DNA of 64,000 nt from Linyphia triangularis. Its lineage: Eukaryota; Arthropoda; Arachnida; Araneae; Linyphiidae. Position numbers and translations under genes: made by a program. Position 1 is the first letter of the stretch; each line of letters opens with the position of its first letter. Location of the stretch: positions 49,829,214 to 49,893,213 of the forward strand of contig OZ021732.1 of the NCBI GenBank assembly GCA_963978545.1. The letters are read 5' to 3'. Shown here piece by piece: positions 22,768-34,800 of the stretch. The notes beneath the pieces were generated by a model. That model saw only the letters and a list, made by a program, of their open reading frames with translations. It was not told where the DNA came from and made no database searches.

Positions 22768-23300
22768 CTCCTGACAATTGACACCAGCATTTTTTAAAAA
22801 CGAGTGAAATTAGTTTATACTCATGAAGAATTTCTTTCCGATTCCAAATATTTAAACAAAAGTTCTTTAAAAAAAACTACTTATTTAAATATTAAGAAAA
22901 GAAAATGCCACAAAACTGAGCCAAAACAAGTCCGATCAAAACACACAAGAAAATCCGTGACGTCAAGGGTTCCTATTGTTGCTTTGGTTATTGTGAGATT
23001 TCTACCAAATAATTGGCGATGTTAGACCATTGCTATATCACGTACAGGTTGGCGCGATTTGCGAGAAACTTGCAAAACTGGTTTCTGCTGCCGCATTTCA
23101 AGCCAAGATGTTTAGAAAGCCTCGATGTCCTATTCAATTCAAGCCGAATGAATTGTTTTCTCACCAACGTTAAACAGAGAAACTTTGATTGCAAATTAAA
23201 AAAAAAAAAGGCTCTGAGCAGAAATTTTTCTGTTTATGGCCTTTTCGAAACATTTAGAATTGAATAAAAATATTTTTTTAAATGTGGGAACTGTCCATTG
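22768..23300 (+). mobile_element. ~535-bp MITE family 'CAATGGACA', copy A
   Basis: The right end reads GGGAACTGTCCATTG (to 23300); the left end near 22768 is decayed. The interior matches copies B (48019-48474) and C (53891-54429, inverted) over most of its length, including 'TATTTAAATATTAAGAAAAG', 'CGATTTGCGAGAAACTTGCA' and 'AAACTGGTTTC'. No coding capacity. It is nested in the Harbinger element. Confidence 0.75.
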
Positions 23301-23796
23301 TATGTTGGATAAATGGGCAGGCAATCATAAATTAAACGTGCTTAAAGTGGTGCAAATAGTAAAGGGTAGTGCAAGTGTAAGATTTCTGTAAAAGAGATGA
23401 AGGGGTGTAATCTAATTTTGGAAATGTGTTCTGTGACAAATAAGTAAATTTGAAATAATTATAAGTAAAAATGCAGCAAAAAACAACAAAAATGCACAGC
23501 TAAATTAAAATCTCAAAAACCATGCACAAACACTGATTTTTAAATATTGCTATATAAAACATATGTGAAAATTTAATCTTAAATTTTAATTAGAGTATAT
23601 TTCAAGTAAAGTTTTTGAAAGCAATACATGCATAGCTTTTCCCAGTATATAAACCAATGAACAGGTAACTTGAAATCCAAACATACACTAAAAACAAAAA
23701 CTTCATTGCCAAACTGAATGCGATTGTTATGAGTTTACATTGTTTTTTTAACTAGTTTTATTTAGAATATAAAATACAAAACATTACACTTACCTA

Positions 23797-23973
23797 ATAT
23801 GTTCTTTTCTTTTTGCGACATTGCATCTTCACAATCCTTATTTAATGGACCAAATGTCATAACCAGGCATCATCTGTTACGGATTTAATTTTGTACGATT
23901 CCGAAGTTTTATCCCATAGTACAGGTCTCTCCTGCACCAGTGAAATTAGAAAATCCGCATTGAATGAGGACAT
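23797..23973 (-). pseudogene. MADF/BESS protein exon 1 of the Harbinger element
   Basis: The minus-strand ATG at 23973 starts MSSFNADFLISLVQERPVLWDK followed by SYKIKSVTDDAW, a clear MADF N-terminal half (F-L-x-L-V-x-x-R-P-x-L-W-D). A shift just after AW is needed to reach DAMSQKEKNILG before a GTAAGT donor at 23796. The matching second half starts at 19443, giving a 4.35-kb intron that contains transposase exon 2 on the other strand. Confidence 0.7.
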
Positions 23974-24475
23974 TGCTTGTCGGATCTTGAGCGAGCGATA
24001 TGTATGCCTCTTAGAAGCATACTGAAATAACTGAGACACATTCATTGAGATTTTTTGCCTAGGCCCCTTCTATCTAATTAAAAGAATTCTTACACAAAGA
24101 CTCAACTGCTAATAAATCACAGTAATGATAAGGGTCAACGAAAATGAACAATTCAGCTCCTCCAGGCAGTGCAATGCGATTAACTTAATATCGTATTTAC
24201 TTTTGAAAAAGATTTCGCTCAGCAGTTAAAACAGTCCTTACAAAAGAGGGAGAGATCTATAAAATCTGAAAGTTGAAGCATCATCCCTTTCACCGGGACG
24301 GTTTTGTGGGCGTGTTGAAGTAATAATAGTGACACTTTTACAAGCTCCCACCCTCCTTAAGATTTCAGTGCATTTTTTCCCCTTCGACATTCATCAAAAG
24401 GGTGGCTTGTAGCCGTGCCGTGTCTGCTGCCTAAAGCAGGAAAAGTTGTGCCTCCCCACGGTTGCCACACCTCCC

Positions 24476-24650
24476 TCCCCTCGGTTGGTTGTTTTCAGAT
24501 TATCTAGCGCCGTCAACAACACAAGGGCTATAATGCACCGAAACATTCGTCATTTGACAAGCCAACATACATTTACAAACACCCATGCCATACACGGGAC
24601 TCGAACCCGCAACCTCCTCCCCACTAGGCTGCTACACTAGCAGACAACAT
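24476..24650 (-). repeat. tRNA-derived SINE (minus strand) with AACC tail
   Basis: On the minus strand GCAGCCTAGTGG (A-box-like, about 24621-24632) is followed by GGTTCGAGTCC (B box, 24598-24608), then a body ending AAAACAACCAACC at 24482. The box spacing is shorter than in a tRNA, and there is no cloverleaf, so this is not a functional tRNA. The AACC tail matches the 3' tail of the LINE at 2384-7707. Confidence 0.6.
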
Positions 24651-24902
24651 ACCCTGGGCTCACTGAATACCCTACAACGATGAGTGAACAGATTCCTACA
24701 GCGTATTCATGAGCTCAGAGCATGTTGTCTTTAACAAACATCTTAGCGGGAGGAGGGGATAAGCGGTAAGTAGGGAGACCTCTCAGGGCGAACGTTACGA
24801 AGGGTTAATCCTTTCTGACTGGCATTTTGAGACACACCGAGGATTTAATCATAATCTTTGACATTACAGGTAAAAGTTGAAGTAAAAATAATTTGCCCCA
24901 AT

Positions 24903-25169
24903 CAAGCGAGGGGTAAATTCCTAGTTCACGTTTATGGGTTGGCGCACTTTTAAAAAGTTGGCGACAAAGCCAGAATGTCGCCAATTCGGATTACCAATAT
25001 GAAAAAGTGAGAAACGAACCAGCTCCATGATTTGTGGTATAGAAAGGTTGAAACCAAAGCACGTCAATAGAAAAATGGGGTTGCCAAATTTAGAACTTTA
25101 TCGCCTACAAAACAGCGCCAAATCGGCTTGGCGATATTTTAACGTCAACTAGGAATAGACCAAGCGAGG
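24903..25169. mobile_element. ~250-bp MITE with 9-bp TSD (Mutator-like size class)
   Basis: The body 24912-25160 starts GGTAAATTCCTAGTTCACG and ends CGTCAACTAGGAATAGAC, an imperfect inverted repeat of about 20 bp. It is flanked by the perfect 9-bp direct repeat CAAGCGAGG (24903-24911 and 25161-25169). A 9-bp duplication is typical of Mutator-like elements. The interior carries TTGGCG/CGCCAA words in both orientations. Confidence 0.7.
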
Positions 25170-25825
25170 ATTTCAAAGTAAAGCTGAATGAAAAAAATTG
25201 GTTAAAAAAAAAGTTTATTCAACAGTAACACTTCGTTATTTTTTCTCTGGTTTGGAGCTTTAAGCCGCATCTTGACTAGGATTCACCAATCAAGTTTCAA
25301 TGTAAATTTGCAATGAAAATTAAAAACTTTTATAATCGTAAAATATACTCAAGTAACTTATGAATACTTTTACACCTCTTTTGTAATTTTTTTATATATA
25401 AAATAATATAGAGAAATATATATTACTCAATCTCTCTATTCCCAAAATTCTTAATAATAAACTGAAATGAAGAACACTGATTTTCACATATGTAAACAAA
25501 GAATTGACATTTCCAGTTTTATGGTCCTTTCTCCTATGCACTTAAAGTCATTCTATGTAAATGCAAATATAAATGCATAATTTAAAGTTTTAAGAAGCAA
25601 ATAAATTTCCCAAGCGATGTCGTGCGTGCTATTAAAATTACAGTAACTTATAAAAGATGAAACATACACTTATCACACTTATCTTGTGCCAAATAGCTAT
25701 AAGTTTAAAGCCGCCTAATGCTACAAATTCTGATAAATATTATTGATTATTTTGTGCATTTGAACTATGCTTGTTGGATTCAAAGTTTCAGTGTGCGGAT
25801 ATCGTAGTTTCTATCACGTCAGTTG
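25170..25825. promoter_or_regulatory. 5' flank of the C1orf43 homologue
   Basis: A gene-free region upstream of the first coding exon. The transcription start must lie here or further upstream, but I see no diagnostic TATA box or initiator. Confidence 0.25.
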
Positions 25826-25882
25826 ATGGCTATCCAGTTGTCTGGGATTGCTATAATCCTTTTTATTGCTTTTGGAAGTTTG
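25826..25882 (+). CDS. C1orf43 exon 1 (start, first half of membrane helix)
   Basis: Nineteen codons from the ATG at 25826 to a GTAAGT donor, phase 0. The next exon completes the transmembrane segment without a break. Confidence 0.88.
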
Positions 25883-28800
25883 GTAAGTTTATACGATTTT
25901 GCATTAGTTTGTTGAACACAGTGTCATCACCAGTTAACGTTAATTTTAGAACCATGTGTAAAATGTAGCAACAAATTTTAATAAATATTTTAGTCCTATA
26001 TTTATTTTCATTAAAATATATCGATGGCTTTCAAGTAGAAAAACTCTAAGTCAAAAAGCTAACTTGGTTAAGATTTACTGTATGGGCCCTTGGCGAGTTT
26101 TTGAAAGTTGGCAATTCAATGCTGAATGTGGCAACCTGTCGCTAAGGTTTTCTGATAACCTTAATGACCATTTGGATTTGGCAACACGACGTGTTTTGAC
26201 GCCATTTTGGATTTGGTGATACAGTCTTTTGACGTTATTTTCAATTTGGCCATTTTTTTAAAGTCGCCAAGGGGGACCGTATAGTAAATCTTGACCCCCT
26301 AACTAACTGTGTGGCCCTGCACTGTTGGGGACCCGTTGAAGGACATCTATCCGTTCTGTGTCGCATAGACTAAGAATTTCTTCGGATTAATTGTTGCTGG
26401 TGATGTACTATAACAGATGCGTGTTTTTGTAGAATCAATTTGTAGTCAACATGCATCTGTTATAGATGTAGATACATGTACAACGTTGCATGTTGTAATA
26501 GTGCACTCTGTCATTCTCAAGTCGATGATTTTTTTGCAGCAGTGATGTCCTAGTTCTTTTAGCAGCAGATGCTCTATACTTAGCATTTATATTCGTTTTT
26601 CTCTTTGGGGCATATTAGCAAATGCTGAAATACTTTGAAAGTTTTCAGTGAATTTCAATAATAATCTTTGCAGATTTTACAATTGGGGCTGCAAGTGATG
26701 AAGTCAAATCGAGTCTAAATAATCTGTTGATATGCTAGATTATATGTATATTTTAACTCACTCTCATTAAATGAAGTTAGATTCATAATATAAATTAATC
26801 CAGTCAGAAAAATGTGAACATTTAAAAAAAATTATATTTTTTTAACGTCAACAAAATATGCCAGGCGTCTAAAGCACAACTGTAGCCTATGTTTTAAAAA
26901 TATCAAGAAAATATATTGTACCAAGTTCTTATTTTTGTTTAAAAATAAAATTAAATCTGAACTATAAGAAAAATGAGCAGGCACTGAAACGATAGCGTTA
27001 TTTACCAATTATTCACCAACTGAAAAGTTATCGCCAAGTGGCATGGATATAATGTAATTGTACCAATATTGGTCAACGCAGTGCCACACAACACACCTAA
27101 TAATATATGTAGGTGTTTCATATTAGACGGCTTTCTTAAATCTGATCTTGTAATGGACACATCTGGGGAAAAAAGATTTATTAAGTTCACCAAAATCTGA
27201 CTGAAAACATCCTATAATAGTACGAACGTATAGTGGTAAATTAATTATGTTGGTAAAGAACTTTTAGATGTTAGATATATGATAACTATAGTGCAAAAGA
27301 TGTTTGCTAATAAAATACAAAGGAGTTTAACGAAAATTTATTTTATTGAAATGTTATTAATACTCATTGAATACAGTCAAAATGTCAATACCTGCTGATT
27401 ACAACACATCTTTAAAGCCAACACAAAATGCAAACAAAAACAGGATGAATTTAAAACGTAGAAAAACAAAACAATGCATAAAAATAATGCTTTAAAACCA
27501 CACATGCACAAAAGAAGTGTGGAAGTTATAGTTTGCATCATGCTTTTTTATATGTGCAATATATATTGAAGTGAATAGATATATGACAGATTGTCTTGTG
27601 TGGCAGTGATTGTGACAGATTGTCTTGTATCAGTTGTCAGGCTACCTGTTGGGAGTTTCTCGCGATTACTCACATTTGAGAATTAATGCTTTCTAGTGTT
27701 TATTTAACAGACCTCCCAGAATACATCCCAATTTTTATGCACAACTTATTATATTTTAAAAAGAATGACAAAACATAACTTGAGCTAACAATGCAATACA
27801 GCCCTTATGTAGCATTTAAGCCTAAAAATTAATATGACCAATCATATTTTTCTTTTTAAATTTGTCTTTGGGTAGAAACTTTTGGTCAAAGCAAATCTGC
27901 AGTGTTTTATTGTTGCGCAAGTAAGGTGGCAATGATTTGATTGTTCTCAATACACATATATGTTATAACCTAATTGTAAGTTGACAGAAACCTGACTGTT
28001 ATTTTCTTTGATTTCAATCAATAATTAATCTCTGTGCTGATTATAAATCATATAAGCAAAATCATTAATCTATTTTTAGTACAATTATTTGCAGTTGAAT
28101 GATTTTAGCAGTATTAAAGCTAATCTAAAATAACGATTTTGATTTTGCAATAAAAAACTAGTTACTCTTCAATATTTATTATTTGAATTACTAAGTGTTA
28201 AAAAGATGTCCTATCCATATCCTTTCCAATCTTATTTTCTTTTTCTAGACATTTATTCTGCTGTTCATATTTGCAAAGCGACAAATAATGAGATTTGCAT
28301 TGAAATCCAAACATACCCCTCATGTTACTATTGGATCTGGTGCTCCTAAGGTATTTTATTATGATAATAATTAGCTTTGTATTCCTGCATTGTTTCTGAT
28401 TCATTTGTGAGTAAATATTTATATCATTTTACATGTATGGTAATTGAAAGTAAAAATCATATCAATCAAACCACAATATATGACAAAAAAAGGTTCCTGT
28501 ATAATTTTCTAATTCTTAGCTAAAAAGTTGGCATCAAGTGAGAGAAAATCCCATGAAAAGACATTGTGACAATGTTATCATTATTTTTAGAAATAATGGT
28601 AACATTTGCATTTATTTCTGATTTTAGCATAGTAAAAAAAAAATTACCATCTTACTCCTATTTCATATAAAAAAAAATTGCAAATGAAAGATTTGTAAAA
28701 AAAATCTTATAAGAAATAGGATAAAGTAGTGCAATCTAATACTGAAATATTTTTATCATGGTCATTTTAACAATCAAAATGCATTACACATTTAATTTGT

Positions 28801-31800
28801 TTTATTCCATTTTAACCTCTGAAAATTTGTTAATCAAAATCAGAACAGTTTACTTTATGCACCAAATTTTTTAGTTGTGACTACTCTGGAAATGGGACAT
28901 TGATATATTTCTTGTATGGAACTTTTCAATCTTTTAAAATTAATTAACCAAGGAGTAGCTTACTTTGTGTATGCTTGCCCTAGTTCAAATGGTACCTAAT
29001 TTCAGAGTTGTGACTATTTTGAAAGTGGGAAAAGGGGCTTTTATAGAGCTTGCTTTTGGTAGTTAGTCTCCAAACTGGATCATAGCTCTCTAGTAAAATG
29101 TGGTGCATTATTTCTCATGAGTATTAAATTGTTTGTATATGAAAGATTCACTAGCAATGAAAATTTGAAAACTTTCCAGGAGAAGTTCAGAAATAATGAT
29201 CTGATAACAAATTTTTTCCAGAAATTTAAATGTTGGTATCTAGTCCAGGGCTCCAGAATTTTTTTTTCTTCCTGCGTACTCCAATACCATTACCAAAAAT
29301 TTCCTGCGAGTCTGTACGCTTTAAATTATACTGCTGCAGAAAATTAATTTTTATGTACTATTGAGGATTTGAAGTTGTTTAATTCAAAACCTTCTTGGCA
29401 TTTATTTTGGAAGCATCAAACTCTGCAAGATAAACATCGGTTTCCAATGGCAAATTTTCAGCTTCAATATTAGGGTCATTAGTACTGGGTTGGCTCAAAG
29501 TTGAACTTGTGAAACGGAAGCAAGCATTGATGCTTGTCTAACATGCCTCCTTTTCTAACTGTTTTCATTTTTGTGATTTCGATTTAAGTGATGGGAATAG
29601 TTTTGCTCCAACATTTCTTCATTGCAAATACAGCATTTTATGTTCCTTGTCTTGCTTGGATAGCTCCTTTTTATTTTAAAGAAAAATGTGGTTTCTTTTA
29701 AATTACAATGAAATATCCCAAGAATTCTTTCAAATTAAAAAGAAGATTAAAGGAAATAAACTCTCAAGTGCCTAAAACTCAAGATGCAAATGGATTGAAA
29801 AAGTTACAGTAAAAGAAAAACTTGTAATTGCATGTTTCAATAGGTTCAGATTTAAAGGTCAAAATTCGCGGTCGCCAGTCGCCAAATGCGACCAATTCTT
29901 ACGTTTTGGCGACCATTTTTTTCACTAAAGTCGCCAATGTGGCTACCATTTGCTAAACACTCAACAGCCGTCCCGACTCCCGACCTGAAACCTCTCCCCA
30001 AACCAATCCCTTTTCCAATAAAAATCCGGCTACTGATAAAGCCACAGCATCAGGGATTTTAAAGAAATTGAAGGATTATAACATGATGTATATGGTCTTC
30101 TCCGTTGCTGATTTTATTGGTGTTATGTCAAAAGTGTCCCAAGCCTTAGAGTCCAAAGACATTTTACTGAATATAGCCAATTCTAAGATGAAAAAGGGTG
30201 TCAATGACATTAATGCAATGAAAAAGGATGTGAAGGAATGTCCACGATTGCTTGGATTTACTTAAGAGTGGGACGTTATTGACCATGCGAAATATAGATT
30301 TCGCGGGCAGGTTTTACTGTTGCCTGCTAAAAAACGTAATAATCAGGTGGAAGTGGAGCCATGGGAAACTACAGTTAATTTTCATACTAGTTTTTCAGAT
30401 ATTTTTAACAAAAGGATCACCAATACATCTCCATTGTTGAGAATATTTTAAACAATGAATGCATTATTTATTCCAAATAGTGAGGAGAGAGAGTTTAATA
30501 GTTACTGTAATGAATCGATTGAAGAAGTGGTTGAAATGTTCGAGTTGGACAAAAGCAGTTCCCTGCAACAATGGAGAGAACTGAAACCATTAATTAAATC
30601 GAACTTTTCAGGCTCAACGAATTTCCTTCGTTTATTTAAAATGCTATGCAGTGATTCACTCACTCATTTGAATGAAATGAAAAAATTGGTCAACATCCTA
30701 CTATGCATACCTGCAAGTAATGCTGAGGTAGAAAGAGTATGGAGCAGGATGAAAAACACACTTGGAGAGCAAAGTTTATCTATGACCAAAGAAACTTTGC
30801 AATCTAGACTGAGAATCCAAAAGAATGGACAAGACATAGCTAGTCAAAATTTAACGAATGCCATCAATATGTGGTGGAAGCATTCCCTAGATTCTGATTC
30901 TACTAGGAAACAGGATTTTATTTAAAAATTTATGACACATCAGCTCTATATAATGTTGTTCACTAAATTTCTTTTTACCCATTGATTTTGTCTCCTCACT
31001 TAATTACATTTATAATTATTCATTTAACATGCAGATTCAAAAATTTTCCTCTAGCCTGAGCTCATATGAATTATTTTAGTGCTTCAAAGTGACATGTTCA
31101 ACATAATGTTACATGTCAACAATGTTTAAAAATTACAAAAGGAGGATGCAGTTTTCTTTGAAATATACGATGTTTATGCACAGATTTTTTGTTTTTAAAG
31201 TTTGGCTACCATGTTTTGAAATTTGGCTACCATTCTGTGGGGTTTTAGTAGCCATTGGCTACCAATTAAAAAATTGAGTTTTGAGGTATATTCAGATTCC
31301 AAAATTAGGAAATGAATCCCTACGGCTGTCAACACTTCTCCCTTCCCCACCCTCTCTAACTGAAATTTCTCCTTCCTAGAAGTAACTGGTGGGGAACTAT
31401 ATGAGGAATAGCAATCCTGCGGAACGATGTCGCTCTTGCCGGAAAGCGAATCGCTCGATCTGTTTGGCGCATAAAAAAATAATAATATAATAATAATAAA
31501 AAAAACTCCCACGACTTTTGATTTTAATTTCCTGCGGGATATGCCGATTTCCTGCGTACATCCATTTTATCGGACTCTGACTAGTCATTAATAAATTTCA
31601 ATTTGAAGATTGTTTATTATTATAGATTTAATTTAACACTTAAAATTTTGGATTGAATAATGATAAATTTAAAAATTACTTATACCACATTTTCAAAAGT
31701 GTTGGTTGACGAAATCGTGTACTTTTCTAAATGAAATAAACAATTTGTGAAGTCTGTCTGTGGTTGAAACACGAATGTTTCCCGGCATCCATCAATTTTA

Positions 31801-34800
31801 ACTTAAAACTTAATATTTCCCAGTGCTCATATACTATTAAACGACTTGAAAATTGTTTCCACTTTAAAAAGATAAAAGTTGAGTTTAATATTTCTTAAGT
31901 TCAATTCTGATTTTTTTTTTTTTTTTTTTACAGTCTCTTACTCGAGAAATTGAAAGAAGATTAGATGTCATTAATCGTATGAGGTGTGAACCTTGGCTAT
32001 TAAGTGAAGCAATGAAATCTCAGTTTAGAGATGAAAATTTAATATCAGAAAGTAGGTATAATTATTTTATTCCTAACGTTAAATATATTTTAATCTTATA
32101 TTAATGTGTTAATATATTAACATAAGTATCTGCACTGTTAGTAATTTACTATATAATTAATAATTTACTTTGGAATTAGCAATTTACAGTGAAATTAGTT
32201 GTAAAATAGAATAAATACTAAAAGCAAATTAATTATTTTTTTAAAATTTGGATAACGTAAAAAATTATTGACATTGCTATTATTTAATTAAATTGATTAA
32301 TTATTTTTAAATGTGTAAAATGGATATTAAATAGTTCTTATTTCTAATACTAGGGTTATATCTTAAAATATAAAAAATTGACACAACAATTTGAATAAAC
32401 TAAAATTATTGCTGTAAATTAATTTCTTGCTTGACCGATTTAAATTAATTTTTTAATCATATCATGAAGGGAAAAAGCCTACTTCAATAGTAAATATTTA
32501 TATTCTCATTTAAAAAAAAAATTCCACTTTTAAATTATTAAAATAAAAGCAGTCAGACTTTGAACTATTTTAGCTAAGAATCAGTTATACATTGGAATCA
32601 GTTAAAACACATTCTTGGAAAGACTGAGAAAATCGAACTTATTTTATAAAAAGGCTTATTTCTTTATTTGGTCTGTATAGTGTAGAGAGTTCAATCAAAA
32701 CAAGTATAAAACAATGTAAATAATTTCCGAAACTAATTATAAGTCGCTAAAGTGCAATATCATCTGTAAACGTTAATTAGATTACTGACCTTTATTCCAT
32801 CTTAATAGTTACTTCATCCTAAAATAGTGTTGCGAAAACTTTAATTACTATTGTATTTTATATTTGTTAAACAATCATCATTAATTTTATAATCATTGAG
32901 GTTTGCTTTTGCACTTACTGTTAGCTGATTATTTAACAAAATTTTAACTCATAAATGCTGGCTGACAAGAAATCTCAGAGGAAGTATATTCAAATTGTCT
33001 TTAACAGTTGAAAATGAACTAACACTTAAAAAATTAATTTTATATTGAAGCATCTATATTGCTCTAAACGAGCAGTATATTTTAAAAAGACATTTAAAAA
33101 ACGTATTTTTAAAATACAGTTTTTTTACACAATTTTTAAACTTTAAATATTAACTTAAGTTTATTTTTTAGTATCTCCTTCCCATGTATACAGGATGAAA
33201 GTTGTAGATGATGTCAGAAATTTATGTAAGTTAATGATCATTTAGATACCTATCCTTATAGTGTGATTTCAATAATTTCTTGATTGAAATTCAGATTTTT
33301 TTTTTCATAATTTAGTTATTTACATTTTAACTATATTAAAATAGGTAATATACAAGGTATCTACTTTATTACTTATTAAAATTTTGCAGGTTTGTTTATC
33401 AAATCTGAAAGTGTTGCTCGATCTCGCCATTTGCAAGAAGATGTCCTTCAATACTTCGTGAGACTTCATAAACACAATTTGTTTCGTAACATAGATATTC
33501 AAGTCTTATACAAGTTTTTATCCTTATATGAGCATGCTAGGTACCAGCCAGAGGTTAGTATTTGGAATGAAACCATTTTTTTTTTTTCAGTTAATTTAAA
33601 TACCAAAACTATTATTTTTATTTTGATCAATAACACTTGTATTTATTGATTGCTAACTTAACTTTAAAAATATACTATTATTTACATGTATAATTTTTGC
33701 TAATGTTAGAGAGCTATTACCAATGCCCATAAAAGTATTCATGAAAGTCAATTGTAATTTTTGTAAATCTAAAACTTTTGTGTACCTTTGACAATATTAA
33801 GAAACTACTTGTACAGATATTTAAAAACATTAAATATAGTCATTTTAAAGCAATTGTTAAAATATTCAAAGTTTGCTTTTTTCATTTTGTATTTTGGCTA
33901 ATTATTAAGTATAGCTTCTAATAGTTTAAATATGTTCTCATTTTAGGAATTTTCATTTGATGAGTATAACCAATTTTCTGACCTACTTCAGATTATTAAA
34001 GATGAGTAAGTCACTTACAGATCTTATATTTTGGCAATACAAAAAAAATTTCATATAAAAGATAAGTGATGAAACTATAATTAAACAAATTTTAACTGTA
34101 TGGTAACAATTATTGACTTTCAATAATTATTTTTAAATATGTAAATCCAAACTTGTGTTTCTTCCTTACTATGAAATTTAAACTTTTATTACTACATTTT
34201 GGGTGTCATTACATGAAATTCCTTTCTGGCTTGTTACTACCTTAATAGAATGCTTTGGTTTTTTTAACAAATGAACTTTTCATAATATAAGTATAAAATA
34301 AATTTTAAATTTTTGGAAATGCTTTTTAAATTTCAGAACTGTGGGTTCTTAACTTCATTTTTTTTTCTTTTATTTTATATATGCAGTGAAAATGTTAACC
34401 CATTAAAGATGGTTTGCAAGATATACCAATCAACATTTTTTTTTTTTTTTCCTTTGCTAATAAATTGTGATTGTGGTTTGACTTAGTGTTTTTCAAAAAT
34501 CATAAATAATTTTCAAAAAAATCTTAAAAATTCAAAACATACTTTAAATGATCTAAATAAACAAGGTAAAGAATTAAAAGTCATTGTTTTTATTTATTTT
34601 AAATCATCCTTAATGGGTTCATTTAGTTGACCTTCTTGTATAGATTGATAAAACTATTTGACTATAATAAAAATGTATAATAATAGGTCAATTTACATTA
34701 ATTATTAAATTATTATTCATCTCATGTAAATTTCTTATGTGGGCTATTGAAGATAAATAACTTCTTGCTATTGACATCATTCACAAAAAAGAATGCTAGT

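Larger units (their letters stand above)
15618..24431. mobile_element. PIF/Harbinger DNA transposon, 8.8 kb, with transposase and MADF/BESS genes
   Basis: The outer ends share an imperfect inverted repeat: left starts GGGTAGGTGCACAGAGACGG, right (reverse complement) starts GGCAGCAGACACGGCACGGC, and both continue into related ..TTACGAGCC../..CTACAAGCC.. sequence. TAA abuts each end (15615-15617 and 24432-24434), the 3-bp duplication expected for this superfamily. Inside are a two-exon transposase gene (+) starting near the left end and a two-exon MADF/BESS gene (-) starting near the right end, both decayed. A MITE (22768-23300) is nested inside. The gene pair is typical of PIF/Harbinger; the exact ends are moderately certain. 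Confidence 0.75.

Noticed and set aside
24598..24632. tRNA gene on the minus strand
   Set aside because: B and A boxes are present but too close for a cloverleaf, and a SINE body with an AACC tail follows.
29117..29347. 76-codon open frame near the left end of the intronic hAT
   Set aside because: It crosses the transposon boundary at 29246 and has no recognisable motif.
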